Made by a program: the position numbers and the translations under genes. Shown in pieces: positions 6,654-16,550 of a DNA stretch of 57,455 nt. Source of the DNA: Ignavibacteriota bacterium (GTDB lineage: Bacteria > Bacteroidota > Ignavibacteria > Tepidaquicellales > Tepidaquicellaceae); contig JAGQWH010000006.1 of NCBI GenBank assembly GCA_020437545.1, positions 1 to 57,455 on the forward strand, read 5' to 3'. Below the pieces are notes generated by a model. It did not search any database and was not told the origin of the DNA. It saw only the letters and a program-made list of their open reading frames with translations. The stretch's first letter is position 1, and the number at the start of each line of letters is the position of its first letter.

Positions 6654-7850
6654 TTATTTTAAGTAAGTCATTTTAATATTTCTGAACCGGATTCCGTCAT
6701 CTAATCTCAGATAGTAAATTCCCGAAGAGAAATCAGCTTCACTGTTCAGAGGATTCCAGGTTACAGTATGACTGCCGGCTTCTTTAATTCCGTTAAATAA
6801 AGTTTCCAGTTCTTTTCCGTTCATATTATAAACAGTGATCTTTATTTCGGATCTTTTTGCTATTTCAAAATTAATATTTGTTACAGGGTTGAACGGATTG
6901 GGATAATTCTGATGCAGTTTAAAACTGCTTGCCACTTCCAATTCATTTTGATTTACTGAAGTAGAACTTACTTCACGGAACATGATGCCGTTTGGAGCCA
7001 GCATATTTCCTCCGGCAGCAAAAACATCTATTAAATTTCCATCAGGGGAAAATCTTTTTACATGATTTAAAGTCCAGTCACAAATATATATATTTCCGTC
7101 CGGTCCGATTGAAAAGCCTTCGGCATTCTGAAATCCGCTTATGAGAACGTCAATATAAGCGCCGGTTTCAGAATCAAACCTCAGAACAGATCCAAGATTC
7201 CAGTCAACTACCAGCAAGTGTCCGTTTCCGTCAAAAAACAGATTTGTAGGACCAAGAATATGTCCCGCTTCGGTAAATACTCCGATCAGATTTCCATCGG
7301 TATCAAATTTCTTTACGTCCTGTGATCCAAAACATGCTACATATAAATTTCCGTTGCTGTCCCATGTTTTATCTGACGGCCTATCGAGAGGCGGTGTGAA
7401 AACATCAATGAATTCTCCTGTAGTTCCGTCGAATCGGACTACTTCTCTGCCAACGGTTCCCCACTGACTTACATATATATAACCGTCCGGTCCGTAAGCA
7501 ATTTTTGTTGGATTATCCAGACTGTAACCACTGGTAAATGTTTTTATAAATTCACCTGTCTCTTTATCAAACAAAAGAAGACTTGTGTTACCTCTGCCCG
7601 AGACAATAATATTTCCATCAGGAGCTTCGTCAATATCAATAACTGAATTCAGTCCGCCTGCTCCTGCGGCAATAAAATCATCAATAAATTCTCCGGTCGT
7701 TCCATTAAATCTTTTTATGGAATGAGTATTCCTGCTTGTGACAAGCATCTCGTATCCCTCAGCGTAGGCGAATAAATCCGGTGTAAAAGAAATGTTTGAT
7801 AATAATATCAAAAATGAGAAAAGTAAAGAAATGGTAATTTTTGTTTTCAT
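6654..7850 (-). CDS. Secreted NHL/SMP-30-like beta-propeller with type IX sorting domain
   Basis: The 398-residue protein has a signal peptide (MKTKITISLLFSFLILL and onward) followed by about six repeats with Arg-Phe-Asp-x-Thr-Thr-Gly-Glu and Gly-Pro-Asp/Asp-Gly-Asn motifs, as in NHL or SMP-30 propellers. After residue 310 comes a linker and a C-terminal domain starting His-Gln-Asn-Tyr-Pro-Asn-Pro-Phe-Asn-Pro and ending Phe-Arg-Asn-Ile-Lys-Met-Thr-Tyr-Leu-Lys. This is the type IX secretion sorting domain. The protein is likely exported and surface-attached or released. Substrate is unknown. It is divergent from the propeller gene at 8007. Confidence 0.85.
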   Translation of the reverse strand: MKTKITISLLFSFLILLSNISFTPDLFAYAEGYEMLVTSRNTHSIKRFNGTTGEFIDDFIAAGAGGLNSVIDIDEAPDGNIIVSGRGNTSLLLFDKETGEFIKTFTSGYSLDNPTKIAYGPDGYIYVSQWGTVGREVVRFDGTTGEFIDVFTPPLDRPSDKTWDSNGNLYVACFGSQDVKKFDTDGNLIGVFTEAGHILGPTNLFFDGNGHLLVVDWNLGSVLRFDSETGAYIDVLISGFQNAEGFSIGPDGNIYICDWTLNHVKRFSPDGNLIDVFAAGGNMLAPNGIMFREVSSTSVNQNELEVASSFKLHQNYPNPFNPVTNINFEIAKRSEIKITVYNMNGKELETLFNGIKEAGSHTVTWNPLNSEADFSSGIYYLRLDDGIRFRNIKMTYLK

Positions 7851-7979
7851 GATCTTTGAGTTTAATTAATGGAAAGTCGGGTTGGTTTTGTTTAAACCTA
7901 ACGAGATAGAGAAGTGATTGTTTCATATAATGCAAATAAATATTAACATTTTATTATAGTTTCATAAAATTAATAAAGT

Positions 7980-7987
7980 TAAATTTG
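7980..7987 (+). promoter_or_regulatory. Candidate -7 box for the propeller gene at 8007
   Basis: TAAATTTG matches TAnnTTTG and ends 19 nt before the ATG in a divergent intergenic region. The -33 element is not clear. Confidence 0.35.
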
Positions 7988-8006
7988 TCAAATAAAAAAT
8001 TTATCA

Positions 8007-10502
8007 ATGAAGCTTTACACAATTAAATTGCTGTGTCTTATATTTACTTTTACATTTATTTATGGTACCTGTTACTCTCAGAATGATGACAACGAAAACG
8101 AATCCGGCGAAAGTATCCTTCAGCGGGAAGAGTTCAAACTTCTCAAACGCGCAGGGGGTCCGGGAAAAGTTTTACCAAAAAACACTTATGAAAACGCGGT
8201 CAGACAAATGAGGAATATCCCGGAAGACAGGAATATTTCAAACAGCCCGACTTCTTTTACAGGCTGGCAAAGCGTCAACCCCACAGGGATGTTTTACGGC
8301 AGGACTAATGATAATTATATTTCCGGAAGAACAAACAGCATTGCCTTCCATCCGACAGATCCGAATGTTTTCTATATAGCTGCTGCGCAGGGCGGTGTGT
8401 GGAAAACAACCGACGGCGGCATTAACTGGACAGCGCTCACTGATAATCTGGGTTCTATAGCAAGCGGTGATATAGCCATTGATCCGAATAATCCAAATAT
8501 TCTTTATTACGGTACGGGTGAGCTGAACTATTCCGGTGACAGTCAGTACGGTGACGGAATTTATAAGTCGACTAATGCCGGTCTTAACTGGATCCAGATC
8601 TCAACTGCTTCACAGACCGGTTTATATACAGGAAAGATCGTCGTCGATCCTTCTAATTCGAATATTGTTTTTGCTGCTGGTAATCTCGGTGTATTCAGAT
8701 CTACAAATGCAGGTATTAACTGGTTAAATTTAATGTCAGGTAATTTTACTTCTCTTGTGATTGATCCGGTTTCCCCTAATATATTATATGTAAGCACAGG
8801 TTCCGGACAAAGTTCAATTTTAAAAACAACTAATTCGGGACTGATCTGGTCAGCAATATCAAATTTATCTTCGGGCAGGAGAACACAGCTTGCTATTTCA
8901 CCTGATAATCCGAATATATTATATGCAAGTATAGCAGGAACAAGCGGTGCTTTGTTTGGTCTGTACAGAACAACTAATGCAGGCCTGAACTGGACAGTTC
9001 AAAATTCGACAACCAACTATATGAGTTCACAGGGATGGTATGATAATGCCGTAGCTGTAATACCGGGAAATCCGGATGGCGTGGTTGTTGCAGGTCTGGA
9101 TGTTTATGTATCGACTAACGGCGGAGTTACACTTACTAAAAAATCCACATGGTCTACCACTAACACCCTGAACTTTTCTCACGCCGATATTCATTATTTA
9201 GCATATAACGGGACAGTCCTGTATTGTTGCTCTGACGGAGGTGTTTATTTTTCTTTTGATAATGCAAATACATGGGATGATCTTAATGCAAAGATCTCTA
9301 CACTTCAATATGTAAGTGCTGATTATGATCCGACCAATATCAATTTACTTTACGGAGGATGTCAGGATAACAACAAGCAGACCAGTAATGATATGGGACT
9401 CTTGTGGGTTCAGAGAACAACCGGTGACGGGGGCTATACAATAGTCGATCCGGTGAATACAAATTATGTTTACGGTCAGTATGTAAACGGATCGATTCAA
9501 AGGTCTGTAGATTTCGGAGTAAGTTTTACCAATATCACTCCGGGTGGATCCAGCGGCGGTCTGTTTTACAATCCTTATGAAATGGCACCGGGTGATCATA
9601 ATACGATTGTCTTCGGAAGAGCAGATGTATGGAAGACTACATCTGTACAGACAGCTTCCTCATCAACAGGCTGGACTCAGATAGCTTCAACAGATATCAT
9701 CAACGGAAATGTCTCGGCTATCGGAATCAGTAAAAGTAATATTGATAAAATTTATCTTGGCACGAGCAATGGTAAGATCCTGATTACAACTGACAACGGC
9801 ATCAACTGGTCTGTCACTTCAGGTCTGCCTTATGTATCTGATTTCTGGGTTGATCACGATAATGATGATATCTGCTATGCAACATTCGGTGGAGCTACAC
9901 CGGACAGACACGCCTATAAAACTACAAACGGAGGATTGAACTGGTTTTCAATCACTGCTAATCTTCCGAATATAGCAGTCAACTCGATCATAAAAAAACA
10001 ATCCTCCCCGCAAATGCTTTTTGTCGGTACCGATCTCGGTGTTTTTAAATCTTCTGATGACGGCGCAAGCTGGGTTAATTTTAATACGGGAATGCCGAAT
10101 GTAGAAGTAAGAGATCTTAAATTTAAGGAAAGTCCGGGAATTCTAATGGCAGCATCTTACGGAAGGGGATGTTTCATGTTCGATCTGAGAAATATGGTAG
10201 GCGTTTCGGAAAATAATTCCGTTCCGGAAGATTTTTCTCTTTCACAAAATTACCCTAATCCTTTTAATCCGGTAACAAAAATAAAATACTCATTACCCGT
10301 AGGCGGATTTGTTTCGCTTAAGGTTTATGACATGCTTGGAAATGAAGTAGCGGTATTGGTAAACAGTTCACAGAATGCCGGAACTTATGAAACAGAATTC
10401 ACGGCAAACAACCGGTCTCGGGATCTGTCAAGCGGAGTTTATTATTACAGACTTACTTTCGGATTGCAAAGTGAAACAAGATCTATGCTGCTGATAAAGT
10501 AA
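8007..10502 (+). CDS. Large secreted sortilin/VPS10-like BNR propeller with type IX sorting domain
   Basis: The 831-residue protein opens with a signal peptide ending near Thr-Cys-Tyr-Ser-Gln. It then carries many repeats of the Thr-Thr-Asn-x-Gly-x-Asn-Trp type alternating with Asp-Pro-x-Asn-Pro-Asn-x-Leu-Tyr, typical of ten-bladed sortilin/VPS10-like or exo-xyloglucanase-like propellers. The last 90 residues start with Asn-Tyr-Pro-Asn-Pro-Phe-Asn-Pro-Val-Thr and end Ser-Met-Leu-Leu-Ile-Lys, a type IX sorting domain. It is probably a secreted or surface adhesin or glycan-binding protein. Catalytic acids cannot be identified by eye. It is convergent with the gene at 10524 with only 21 nt between them. 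Confidence 0.85.
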   Translation: MKLYTIKLLCLIFTFTFIYGTCYSQNDDNENESGESILQREEFKLLKRAGGPGKVLPKNTYENAVRQMRNIPEDRNISNSPTSFTGWQSVNPTGMFYGRTNDNYISGRTNSIAFHPTDPNVFYIAAAQGGVWKTTDGGINWTALTDNLGSIASGDIAIDPNNPNILYYGTGELNYSGDSQYGDGIYKSTNAGLNWIQISTASQTGLYTGKIVVDPSNSNIVFAAGNLGVFRSTNAGINWLNLMSGNFTSLVIDPVSPNILYVSTGSGQSSILKTTNSGLIWSAISNLSSGRRTQLAISPDNPNILYASIAGTSGALFGLYRTTNAGLNWTVQNSTTNYMSSQGWYDNAVAVIPGNPDGVVVAGLDVYVSTNGGVTLTKKSTWSTTNTLNFSHADIHYLAYNGTVLYCCSDGGVYFSFDNANTWDDLNAKISTLQYVSADYDPTNINLLYGGCQDNNKQTSNDMGLLWVQRTTGDGGYTIVDPVNTNYVYGQYVNGSIQRSVDFGVSFTNITPGGSSGGLFYNPYEMAPGDHNTIVFGRADVWKTTSVQTASSSTGWTQIASTDIINGNVSAIGISKSNIDKIYLGTSNGKILITTDNGINWSVTSGLPYVSDFWVDHDNDDICYATFGGATPDRHAYKTTNGGLNWFSITANLPNIAVNSIIKKQSSPQMLFVGTDLGVFKSSDDGASWVNFNTGMPNVEVRDLKFKESPGILMAASYGRGCFMFDLRNMVGVSENNSVPEDFSLSQNYPNPFNPVTKIKYSLPVGGFVSLKVYDMLGNEVAVLVNSSQNAGTYETEFTANNRSRDLSSGVYYYRLTFGLQSETRSMLLIK

Positions 10503-10523
10503 ACAAAACTATATATTAAATTT

Positions 10524-11984
10524 TCAGAATTCAGATATTTTTTCTTTAAGCCAGTGTTTTTCGGCTGGAGAAGACTTTTCAATTTCTTTTGAAAGGAGCT
10601 CAATATTTAAATTAATATTGCCTCCTGTTTTGATCAAAACGGTTTTACTTTTTCTGTGAAATCCGCTTCCGGATCTGATATCAGCAAGTTGTTTTAATAT
10701 TTTTAAAAAAGATGATATGGTTTTTTTAATACTTTCCGGAATGTCCTTTTCTCTTTTGAGAATGTGCCTGAAAGAATCTGTCAGAAAGTATATTGATTCG
10801 TATTCCTCTGTTTCATAAAATATCTTCAGAGTAAGAATCTTTATCCTGAATCTTAACTGATAATGATCAAAATTTATTTTTGACAAATATCTCAATGCTT
10901 TTTCAGGATCTCCTTCCTGAAAAGACAGGCATGCCCGGCAGTAACTTATTATATCTTCTTTGATATCCGGATTCAACAGATCTGATTTATCAGAAATGAA
11001 TTTCCTTAGTTCACTGATCTTATTGAATTTTATAAAAAGCGTCACAATATTGACGAATAAAAATCCTGAAATGTACTGTTCTGTAAGATCCTTTTTAATA
11101 ATCTCCAGATTCACATCAAGAATTTGTTCCTGAAAACCGGGAATACCTTTTTCTGATCTCTCAGCAGCATAGTTAGAAAGAATGGTATATACTAATTTCA
11201 ACTGATTCTTGTCGATAAGATGTTCAGTCTTTTTTAAAAGCTTCCTTAACTCGAAATAACATTCGTCATCATCCTTCAAACAGAGCGTAAGCTGAAGATA
11301 AAGCAGATGAAGGACAGGATCTGCAAGGAAATCATTGTTCTTCAGAAAACTGATTATCTCTCTGAATAGCGGATAAGAGAATTGCTTAGCCCTGAAAAAT
11401 CTGATCTCCATTGCTCTTTCAATATATTTCGAAAGAAATAAAAACATTGCATAACGCGTAAAGTAAATCATTTCAGTGTCATAGAGTTCCAGTGAACGGT
11501 TTCTCTTTCTTTGAAAATAAAAGTACTTCTCGGCTGAAATGAGTTCATACATACTTTTACTGTAACGGTCATTGCGCAGATCAGTTTTTTGAAGTGAGTT
11601 ATGAATGGTCTTCATCTCCTGTTCGAACAGACTCCCGAGTTTTCTGTCATTAAGCTGTCTCAATACTTTCAAATCATATTCAGTTTCTCCGGAAAAAAAT
11701 TCTTCAGCAGCTAGAAATTCAAGCAGCAGTTTATAAAGTTCTGATGAAAGTTTTCTGAAGCGCAGATCACTGTATGGCTCTTTCGGATAGAGCTTTTTAT
11801 ATATTTCTTTTTTTAGAAATTCCTCTGATCTGAAATCCGGATAATATTTTTTCAGTACTTTAAAAAATCTCGCAATGTATTTTTTCCCTTTATTGAAATA
11901 AGGTGAGTTCAGAAAATCTTCAAACTTTATGATCTCCTTCTTAGATAGGGTTTTTAATATTACAATGAAACGTATATTATCCAA
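10524..11984 (-). CDS. Conserved hypothetical protein, helical, about 486 residues
   Basis: Function not recognised. The protein is soluble, rich in Lys, Glu and Leu, and almost entirely helical. The N-terminus (Leu-Ser-Lys-Lys-Glu-Ile-Ile-Lys-Phe-Glu-Asp-Phe, then Ser-Pro-Tyr-Phe-Asn) resembles a family of unknown proteins from Bacteroidota and Ignavibacteria, as far as I recall. Repeated paired helices further on suggest a TPR-like or other solenoid fold. It has no signal peptide, no membrane segment and no metal-binding motif. It stands alone between the propeller gene and the dockerin-like gene and is divergent from the latter. Confidence 0.65.
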   Translation of the reverse strand: MDNIRFIVILKTLSKKEIIKFEDFLNSPYFNKGKKYIARFFKVLKKYYPDFRSEEFLKKEIYKKLYPKEPYSDLRFRKLSSELYKLLLEFLAAEEFFSGETEYDLKVLRQLNDRKLGSLFEQEMKTIHNSLQKTDLRNDRYSKSMYELISAEKYFYFQRKRNRSLELYDTEMIYFTRYAMFLFLSKYIERAMEIRFFRAKQFSYPLFREIISFLKNNDFLADPVLHLLYLQLTLCLKDDDECYFELRKLLKKTEHLIDKNQLKLVYTILSNYAAERSEKGIPGFQEQILDVNLEIIKKDLTEQYISGFLFVNIVTLFIKFNKISELRKFISDKSDLLNPDIKEDIISYCRACLSFQEGDPEKALRYLSKINFDHYQLRFRIKILTLKIFYETEEYESIYFLTDSFRHILKREKDIPESIKKTISSFLKILKQLADIRSGSGFHRKSKTVLIKTGGNINLNIELLSKEIEKSSPAEKHWLKEKISEF

Positions 11985-12162
11985 TTGTTTGATTTTTTTT
12001 TTAAAATTAGGAAACTGACTGTTAAATTTAAATTAATAAAACCTAATTGTTTTTCTTTGACTGAAGTTTTTTTTGTAAAATAAAGTATGCTCACAATTAT
12101 CACAATTGTTTCTTTGCAATTTCATATCAACATTGCTAAGTTACATTAAAAAAACTAACAAA

Positions 12163-13653
12163 ATGAAAAATCTGAAATATTACATTATACTAATCTGTCT
12201 TGCATTTATTTATTCAGAATCAAGATCCCAATGGTCACAGGCTCTGAGTACACCGGGTATGTTCGTCAGATCTATAGTAAAGTGTCAGGGAAAATTGTTT
12301 GCCGGGACGTCTGTTGGCATACTCAACATTGGGCAGATATATTCATCTTCCAATAACGGGCTAAACTGGAGCCTTGTAAATACAGGCTATTCGATCAGCG
12401 GTGTTTTTTCGATCGCAGTGAGAGGCAATTCAATTTTTGTAGGCACTTATGAAAGCGGGCTTTTGAAATCATATGATGCCGGACAGACCTGGACACTTGA
12501 TGACGCCGGTATACAATTCTTAGGGGTTTTCGGTGTGGCTGTGCCGGGTGACAGTAATGTTTTTCTTTATGTAAATCAGGGAACAGGTTACAAACTCTCA
12601 ACCAATAACGGTCAGACCTTTACAAATTTATCTTTAGGAACACAGTTTCCACTGCTGCAAACTTATGAATATCTGCCCGGAAAATTTCTTGCAGGTGGCA
12701 GAAAGGGTGTAGCGCTTTCAGAGAATAGCGGAGCAAACTGGTCCACACTCCCCAATGCCGGACTTCCGGCTAATCCCGACGGCACAAGTCCGATCCGTGC
12801 GTTGTATTATTATAACAATAAACTCTTTGCAGGATGCATTGACAGAATATATACATCGACAGATTTTGGAAACACTTTCTCCCCAACAAATTTTCTTCTG
12901 AGTAATTTTGAATATTTTTCTTCAATGGTCTCTGCCGACAACAAACTTTTTGCGAGTCTTACGATCGCTTCAAACTCAACAAATCCGTCTCTTATCATGA
13001 CAACGAATGACGGAGTCAACTGGGTTAATTACCAGACCGACGGCTTTCCTGGAAACGGAGTTTACTCAATGGTTGTAAGTGATGATTATCTGGTTGCAGG
13101 GACATCGCAGTCAGGGATCTGGATACGTCCTCTTGATAAAGCTGATCTTCATTTACATATGAGCTTTGAAGGATTTTATCTTCAGGATACGATCACTGTT
13201 GAACTCAGAAATTCAGTATCACCTTTTAATATTATAGAGTCGAAAAAAGGTTTGGGTGGTCAGGGTATATCAGGATTGTTCAGATACATCAATGCAGTCA
13301 ATGGTACGCCTTACTATATAACAGTCCGGCACAGAAATTCCGTCACTACCTGGAGCAGCGCACCTGTGCAGTTCAGTAATAACAATCTGGTCTATGATTT
13401 TACTTCATCACAGTCGCAGGCACTGGGATCGAATATGGTCTTTGCTAATAATGAATGGTCGATCTATACAGGAGATGTGAATCACGACGGACTGGTTGAT
13501 CTGAAGGACGGGAATCTGATCTATAATGACATATTGAATTTTACTTTGGGATACGTAAACACCGATCTGAATTACGACGATATTACTGATCTTGGTGATC
13601 TGGTGCTTCAGATCAATAACAGCAATAAATTCATTTCGGAAATTCAGCCCTGA
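12163..13653 (+). CDS. Secreted BNR-repeat protein with dockerin-like C-terminus
   Basis: The start is placed at 12163, because the signal peptide (MKNLKYYIILICLAFIY) begins there and the upstream in-frame ATG at 12106 would add a 19-residue non-signal leader. The product is 496 residues. Repeats such as Ser-Ser-Asn-Asn-Gly-Leu-Asn-Trp and Thr-Asn-Asp-Gly-Val-Asn-Trp mark a propeller. The last 65 residues contain Gly-Asp-Val-Asn-His-Asp-Gly-Leu-Val-Asp-Leu and a second Asp-Leu-Asn-Tyr-Asp-Asp-Ile-Thr-Asp-Leu, two calcium loops of the dockerin type I kind. No type IX sorting domain follows. Probably exported and calcium-stabilised or anchored to a cohesin-like partner. Confidence 0.8.
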   Translation: MKNLKYYIILICLAFIYSESRSQWSQALSTPGMFVRSIVKCQGKLFAGTSVGILNIGQIYSSSNNGLNWSLVNTGYSISGVFSIAVRGNSIFVGTYESGLLKSYDAGQTWTLDDAGIQFLGVFGVAVPGDSNVFLYVNQGTGYKLSTNNGQTFTNLSLGTQFPLLQTYEYLPGKFLAGGRKGVALSENSGANWSTLPNAGLPANPDGTSPIRALYYYNNKLFAGCIDRIYTSTDFGNTFSPTNFLLSNFEYFSSMVSADNKLFASLTIASNSTNPSLIMTTNDGVNWVNYQTDGFPGNGVYSMVVSDDYLVAGTSQSGIWIRPLDKADLHLHMSFEGFYLQDTITVELRNSVSPFNIIESKKGLGGQGISGLFRYINAVNGTPYYITVRHRNSVTTWSSAPVQFSNNNLVYDFTSSQSQALGSNMVFANNEWSIYTGDVNHDGLVDLKDGNLIYNDILNFTLGYVNTDLNYDDITDLGDLVLQINNSNKFISEIQP

Positions 13654-13753
13654 TTTAATTTCAAATTTTAAATTTTAAATAATTTCAGACGAAAATTTTA
13701 AGAAGTAGAACTTTATAGATTGTTGTTTTAGAAAAACTTAAGTTGCTGTTAAT

Positions 13754-15154
13754 ATGAAAAAAGCAGTTTACTTAGTTATAATTTTAGCGCTCACTTGTTC
13801 CGGCATTTCAAATGCTCAGATTAAAACAGACAAAAAGTTCCTGAACTTTTCCGATCTGCACTTTGATCCTTTCTATGACAGCACTATTGTAGATGATCTG
13901 ACCAATTCTGATTATACCGAATGGGAAAGTATTTTTTTGAATTCCAATGTTCAGAAGATCAATTTATACAGAAGTGATTCCAATTTTCCATTGTTCAAGT
14001 CATCGATGGAAGAGATGAGTTCGAGAATACCCGATCCTGATTTTATTATTATCACCGGTGATTTTATGGGACATGATTTCAGTGAGGAATACTATAAATA
14101 TTCGGGTATAGATAATATTGATTCGCTATACAGTTTTAAAGCAAAGGCAATCAAATTCATCACTTCATACATTCTGAAATTCTATCCGAATACTCTTATC
14201 TACCCGACTGTAGGAAACAACGATGACTATTGCGGTAATTACAAGATCACACCTGCAGGGGATTTTCTTAAATTGCTTTCGGAAGAATGGGAGCCGATGG
14301 TAAACATTAATGGTCTCAATCCTGATTTCAGCAGAGACTTTTCTAAAGGCGGATACTGTGTCCTGAATTTTCCCGGCATCAGTAATTTCAAAATGATACT
14401 GCTTAACACAATTTACTTTTCTCCAAAATATATAAATCAATGCGGGGATTCGCTGATCGATCCGGGAATGGAAGAGCTTGTCTGGCTTGACAGTGTTTTT
14501 CAGCAATGTACAAAATCCGGACAGAAAGTAATGCTTTCATATCACATTCCGCCGGGAGTTGATATTTACGGTACGATACATGGAAAAGGCGATTGCGAAG
14601 ATAAGATATTTACTGCATGGAAAGAAGAATATTCCGAACCGTTTATCAGGATGATAAATAAATATTCTAATTCGATCTCTTCACAGTTCGCAGGACATTT
14701 TCACCGGGATGACTTCAGGATATTTTATGACTGGTTCGATCCTGTATCGTTCATACACATTACTCCTTCCATCAGCCCGATATATGATACCAATCCTTCA
14801 TATCAGATATTTTATTATGACCGGACCGAGTCAGAGATCGTTCTTAATAATTTCGAAACATATTATCTTAAAGACATAGAATCCGATGCACCTTACTGGA
14901 CCTTTGAATATGATTTCAATAAAAGTTATGATGAAAGTACTGTCACACCTTTATCCATGCATAATATATCCGAAAAGATCTTCAATGATGAAAAATACAG
15001 AACCAGCTATATAGAATATTATACAGCAAAGAATGCCGGTATGACGGTAAAAGACATGAGCAACTGGTATTACAACTGGTGCGGATTCGGACATCTTACT
15101 AAAGCTGATTATGCGAATTGTATGTGCGGAGATAGTGTAAGGGTTAGTAAATAA
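13754..15154 (+). CDS. Secreted metallophosphoesterase, acid sphingomyelinase-like
   Basis: The 466-residue protein has a signal peptide ending near Ser-Asn-Ala-Gln. Calcineurin-type metal motifs appear in order: Ser-Asp-Leu-His-Phe-Asp (near residue 33), Ile-Thr-Gly-Asp-Phe (near 97), Gly-Asn-Asn-Asp (near 154), Ser-Tyr-His-Ile-Pro-Pro (near 263) and Gly-His-Phe-His (near 315). Gly-Asn-Asn-Asp in place of Gly-Asn-His-Glu and the C-terminal Cys-Met-Cys-Gly-Asp segment are the pattern of SMPDL3/acid-sphingomyelinase-like phosphodiesterases. These cleave phosphodiesters or nucleotides outside the cytoplasm. The substrate is not determined. It lies 100 nt after the dockerin-like gene and may share its transcript. 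Confidence 0.85.
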   Translation: MKKAVYLVIILALTCSGISNAQIKTDKKFLNFSDLHFDPFYDSTIVDDLTNSDYTEWESIFLNSNVQKINLYRSDSNFPLFKSSMEEMSSRIPDPDFIIITGDFMGHDFSEEYYKYSGIDNIDSLYSFKAKAIKFITSYILKFYPNTLIYPTVGNNDDYCGNYKITPAGDFLKLLSEEWEPMVNINGLNPDFSRDFSKGGYCVLNFPGISNFKMILLNTIYFSPKYINQCGDSLIDPGMEELVWLDSVFQQCTKSGQKVMLSYHIPPGVDIYGTIHGKGDCEDKIFTAWKEEYSEPFIRMINKYSNSISSQFAGHFHRDDFRIFYDWFDPVSFIHITPSISPIYDTNPSYQIFYYDRTESEIVLNNFETYYLKDIESDAPYWTFEYDFNKSYDESTVTPLSMHNISEKIFNDEKYRTSYIEYYTAKNAGMTVKDMSNWYYNWCGFGHLTKADYANCMCGDSVRVSK

Positions 15155-15282
15155 AATACAGATTAACAAAAATTAGCCGCAAAATATTATTCCTCTTCGT
15201 TTTAATTGAAACCTAAAAACTTCATTAAGTCTTTCCTTTAAAAAAATTATATTCACGAATTATTTAATCAAAAAAATCTATT

Positions 15283-16161
15283 ATGAAAGACTTATTACTT
15301 GCATTAGTATTACTTCTTCTATTTACAGAATTATCAACAGCTCAAAGCGATACAACCAAATTCAAAAGAACCCGTCAGCAGGATACAACCGGATACAGTC
15401 ACGGATGGACACCTATGGGTACGATCGGACTTGGTTTGAATCAGGTTGCATTATCCAACTGGTCAAAAGGAGGTGAGAATGTACTTTCCATCACCGGGAA
15501 TTCGGATTTTAATCTTATCTATTTCAGTAAGCCATGGCTTTTCAAGAACAATCTCAGTTTCTCACTTGGCTCTACCAAAACCGGAAGCGGCAGTTTTCAG
15601 ACAAATAATAATGCTGCTTTTTTAGAAAATGTTCTGATCAGAAGGGTCGGATGGGCACTTGATCCATATATTGCCAATGAAGTTAGAACCGGAATTTTGA
15701 ATGGATATGATTACAGCGTAGATCCAATTGTTCAGACTTCGGCTTTTTTTGATCCGGGATACATTACTCAGAGTATAGGGTTGATTTATGACAGACCAAT
15801 GGTTTCATCGAGATTAGGTCTGGCATTTCAGGAAACATTCGCAAGCAGATTTACACAATATACTGATGATATAAATACAAGTGAATCTGAGACTTTCAAA
15901 TTTCAGACGGGTATAGAATCAGTCACAAGCGCAAACTTTGTTGTTGCTGAGAATCTATTATTCAATACAAGACTCAGATTATTTTCCGCATTCAATCAAC
16001 TTGATGTCTGGGACGTGGGCTGGGATAATACCCTGGCTGCTGTTATAAATGATTTCATGACAGCAAGCGTGGATGTGCTTTTAGTTTATGAAAAGTCACA
16101 ATCACCATTTACACAGCTTAAAGAAGGTTTGCAACTTGGAATAAATTATACTGTGTTTTAA
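15283..16161 (+). CDS. DUF3078 outer-membrane beta-barrel protein
   Basis: The 292-residue protein has a signal peptide (MKDLLLALVLLLLFTEL, ending near Ser-Thr-Ala-Gln). Next comes Gly-Leu-Asn-Gln-Val-Ala-Leu-Ser-Asn-Trp-Ser-Lys-Gly-Gly-Glu-Asn, the hallmark of DUF3078. The rest shows alternating hydrophobic residues and aromatic girdles of an outer-membrane barrel, ending in a C-terminal Phe. The function of the family is unknown. The stop codon lies about 15 nt before a long nonamer array. Confidence 0.85.
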   Translation: MKDLLLALVLLLLFTELSTAQSDTTKFKRTRQQDTTGYSHGWTPMGTIGLGLNQVALSNWSKGGENVLSITGNSDFNLIYFSKPWLFKNNLSFSLGSTKTGSGSFQTNNNAAFLENVLIRRVGWALDPYIANEVRTGILNGYDYSVDPIVQTSAFFDPGYITQSIGLIYDRPMVSSRLGLAFQETFASRFTQYTDDINTSESETFKFQTGIESVTSANFVVAENLLFNTRLRLFSAFNQLDVWDVGWDNTLAAVINDFMTASVDVLLVYEKSQSPFTQLKEGLQLGINYTVF

Positions 16162-16175
16162 AGTTTTATTAGTTG

Positions 16176-16358
16176 GATGAGTTTGTTAAGTTTATAGAGT
16201 TTGTAGAGTTTGTAGAGTGTGTAGAGTGTTTAGAGTGTTTAGAGTGTGTAGAGTGTGTAGAGTGTGTAGAGTGTAGAGTGTGTGGTCCGCCGCCGCGGAG
16301 TGTGGAGTGTTTAGAGTGTGTAGAGTGTGTGGTCCGCCGCCGCGGAGTGTGGAGTGTA
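16176..16358. repeat. Nonamer array (GAGTGTGTA and variants) with two GC-rich palindromes
   Basis: About 20 units of a 9-base repeat (GTGTAGAGT, GTTTAGAGT, TTTGTAGAG variants) fill the gap after the DUF3078 gene. It is interrupted twice (16285-16300 and 16332-16347) by the GC-rich block GTCCGCCGCCGCGGAGTG. An open frame across it encodes only Glu-Cys-Val repeats and is not a gene. Confidence 0.9.
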
Positions 16359-16550
16359 ATAAACTAATTAACTAATTAACCAATTAACCAATTAACCAAT
16401 TAACTAATTAACTAATTAACTAATTAACCAATTAACCAATTAACCAATTAACCAATTAACCAATTAACTAATTAACTAATTAACCAATTAACCAATTAAC
16501 TATTTAACCAATTAACCAATTAACACAATCAACACAATCAACCAATCAAC
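16359..16550. repeat. Octamer array (AATTAACC/AATTAACT) running into rpiA
   Basis: More than twenty units of an 8-base repeat, first AACTAATT and AACCAATT, then CAACACAAT and CAACCAAT variants. The array ends at about 16550, at the position where the rpiA start codon is expected. The first part carries TAA in every frame; the last part, from 16516, is open in the rpiA frame. Confidence 0.9.

Noticed and set aside
12106..12162. Longer N-terminus for the dockerin-like protein
   Set aside because: The signal peptide begins at the ATG at 12163; the upstream extension is not a signal and would block export.
16173..16367. Open frame of 64 residues made of Glu-Cys-Val-Glu-Cys repeats
   Set aside because: It is a translation of the nonamer array; the unit length, lack of a family and position between genes show it is not coding.
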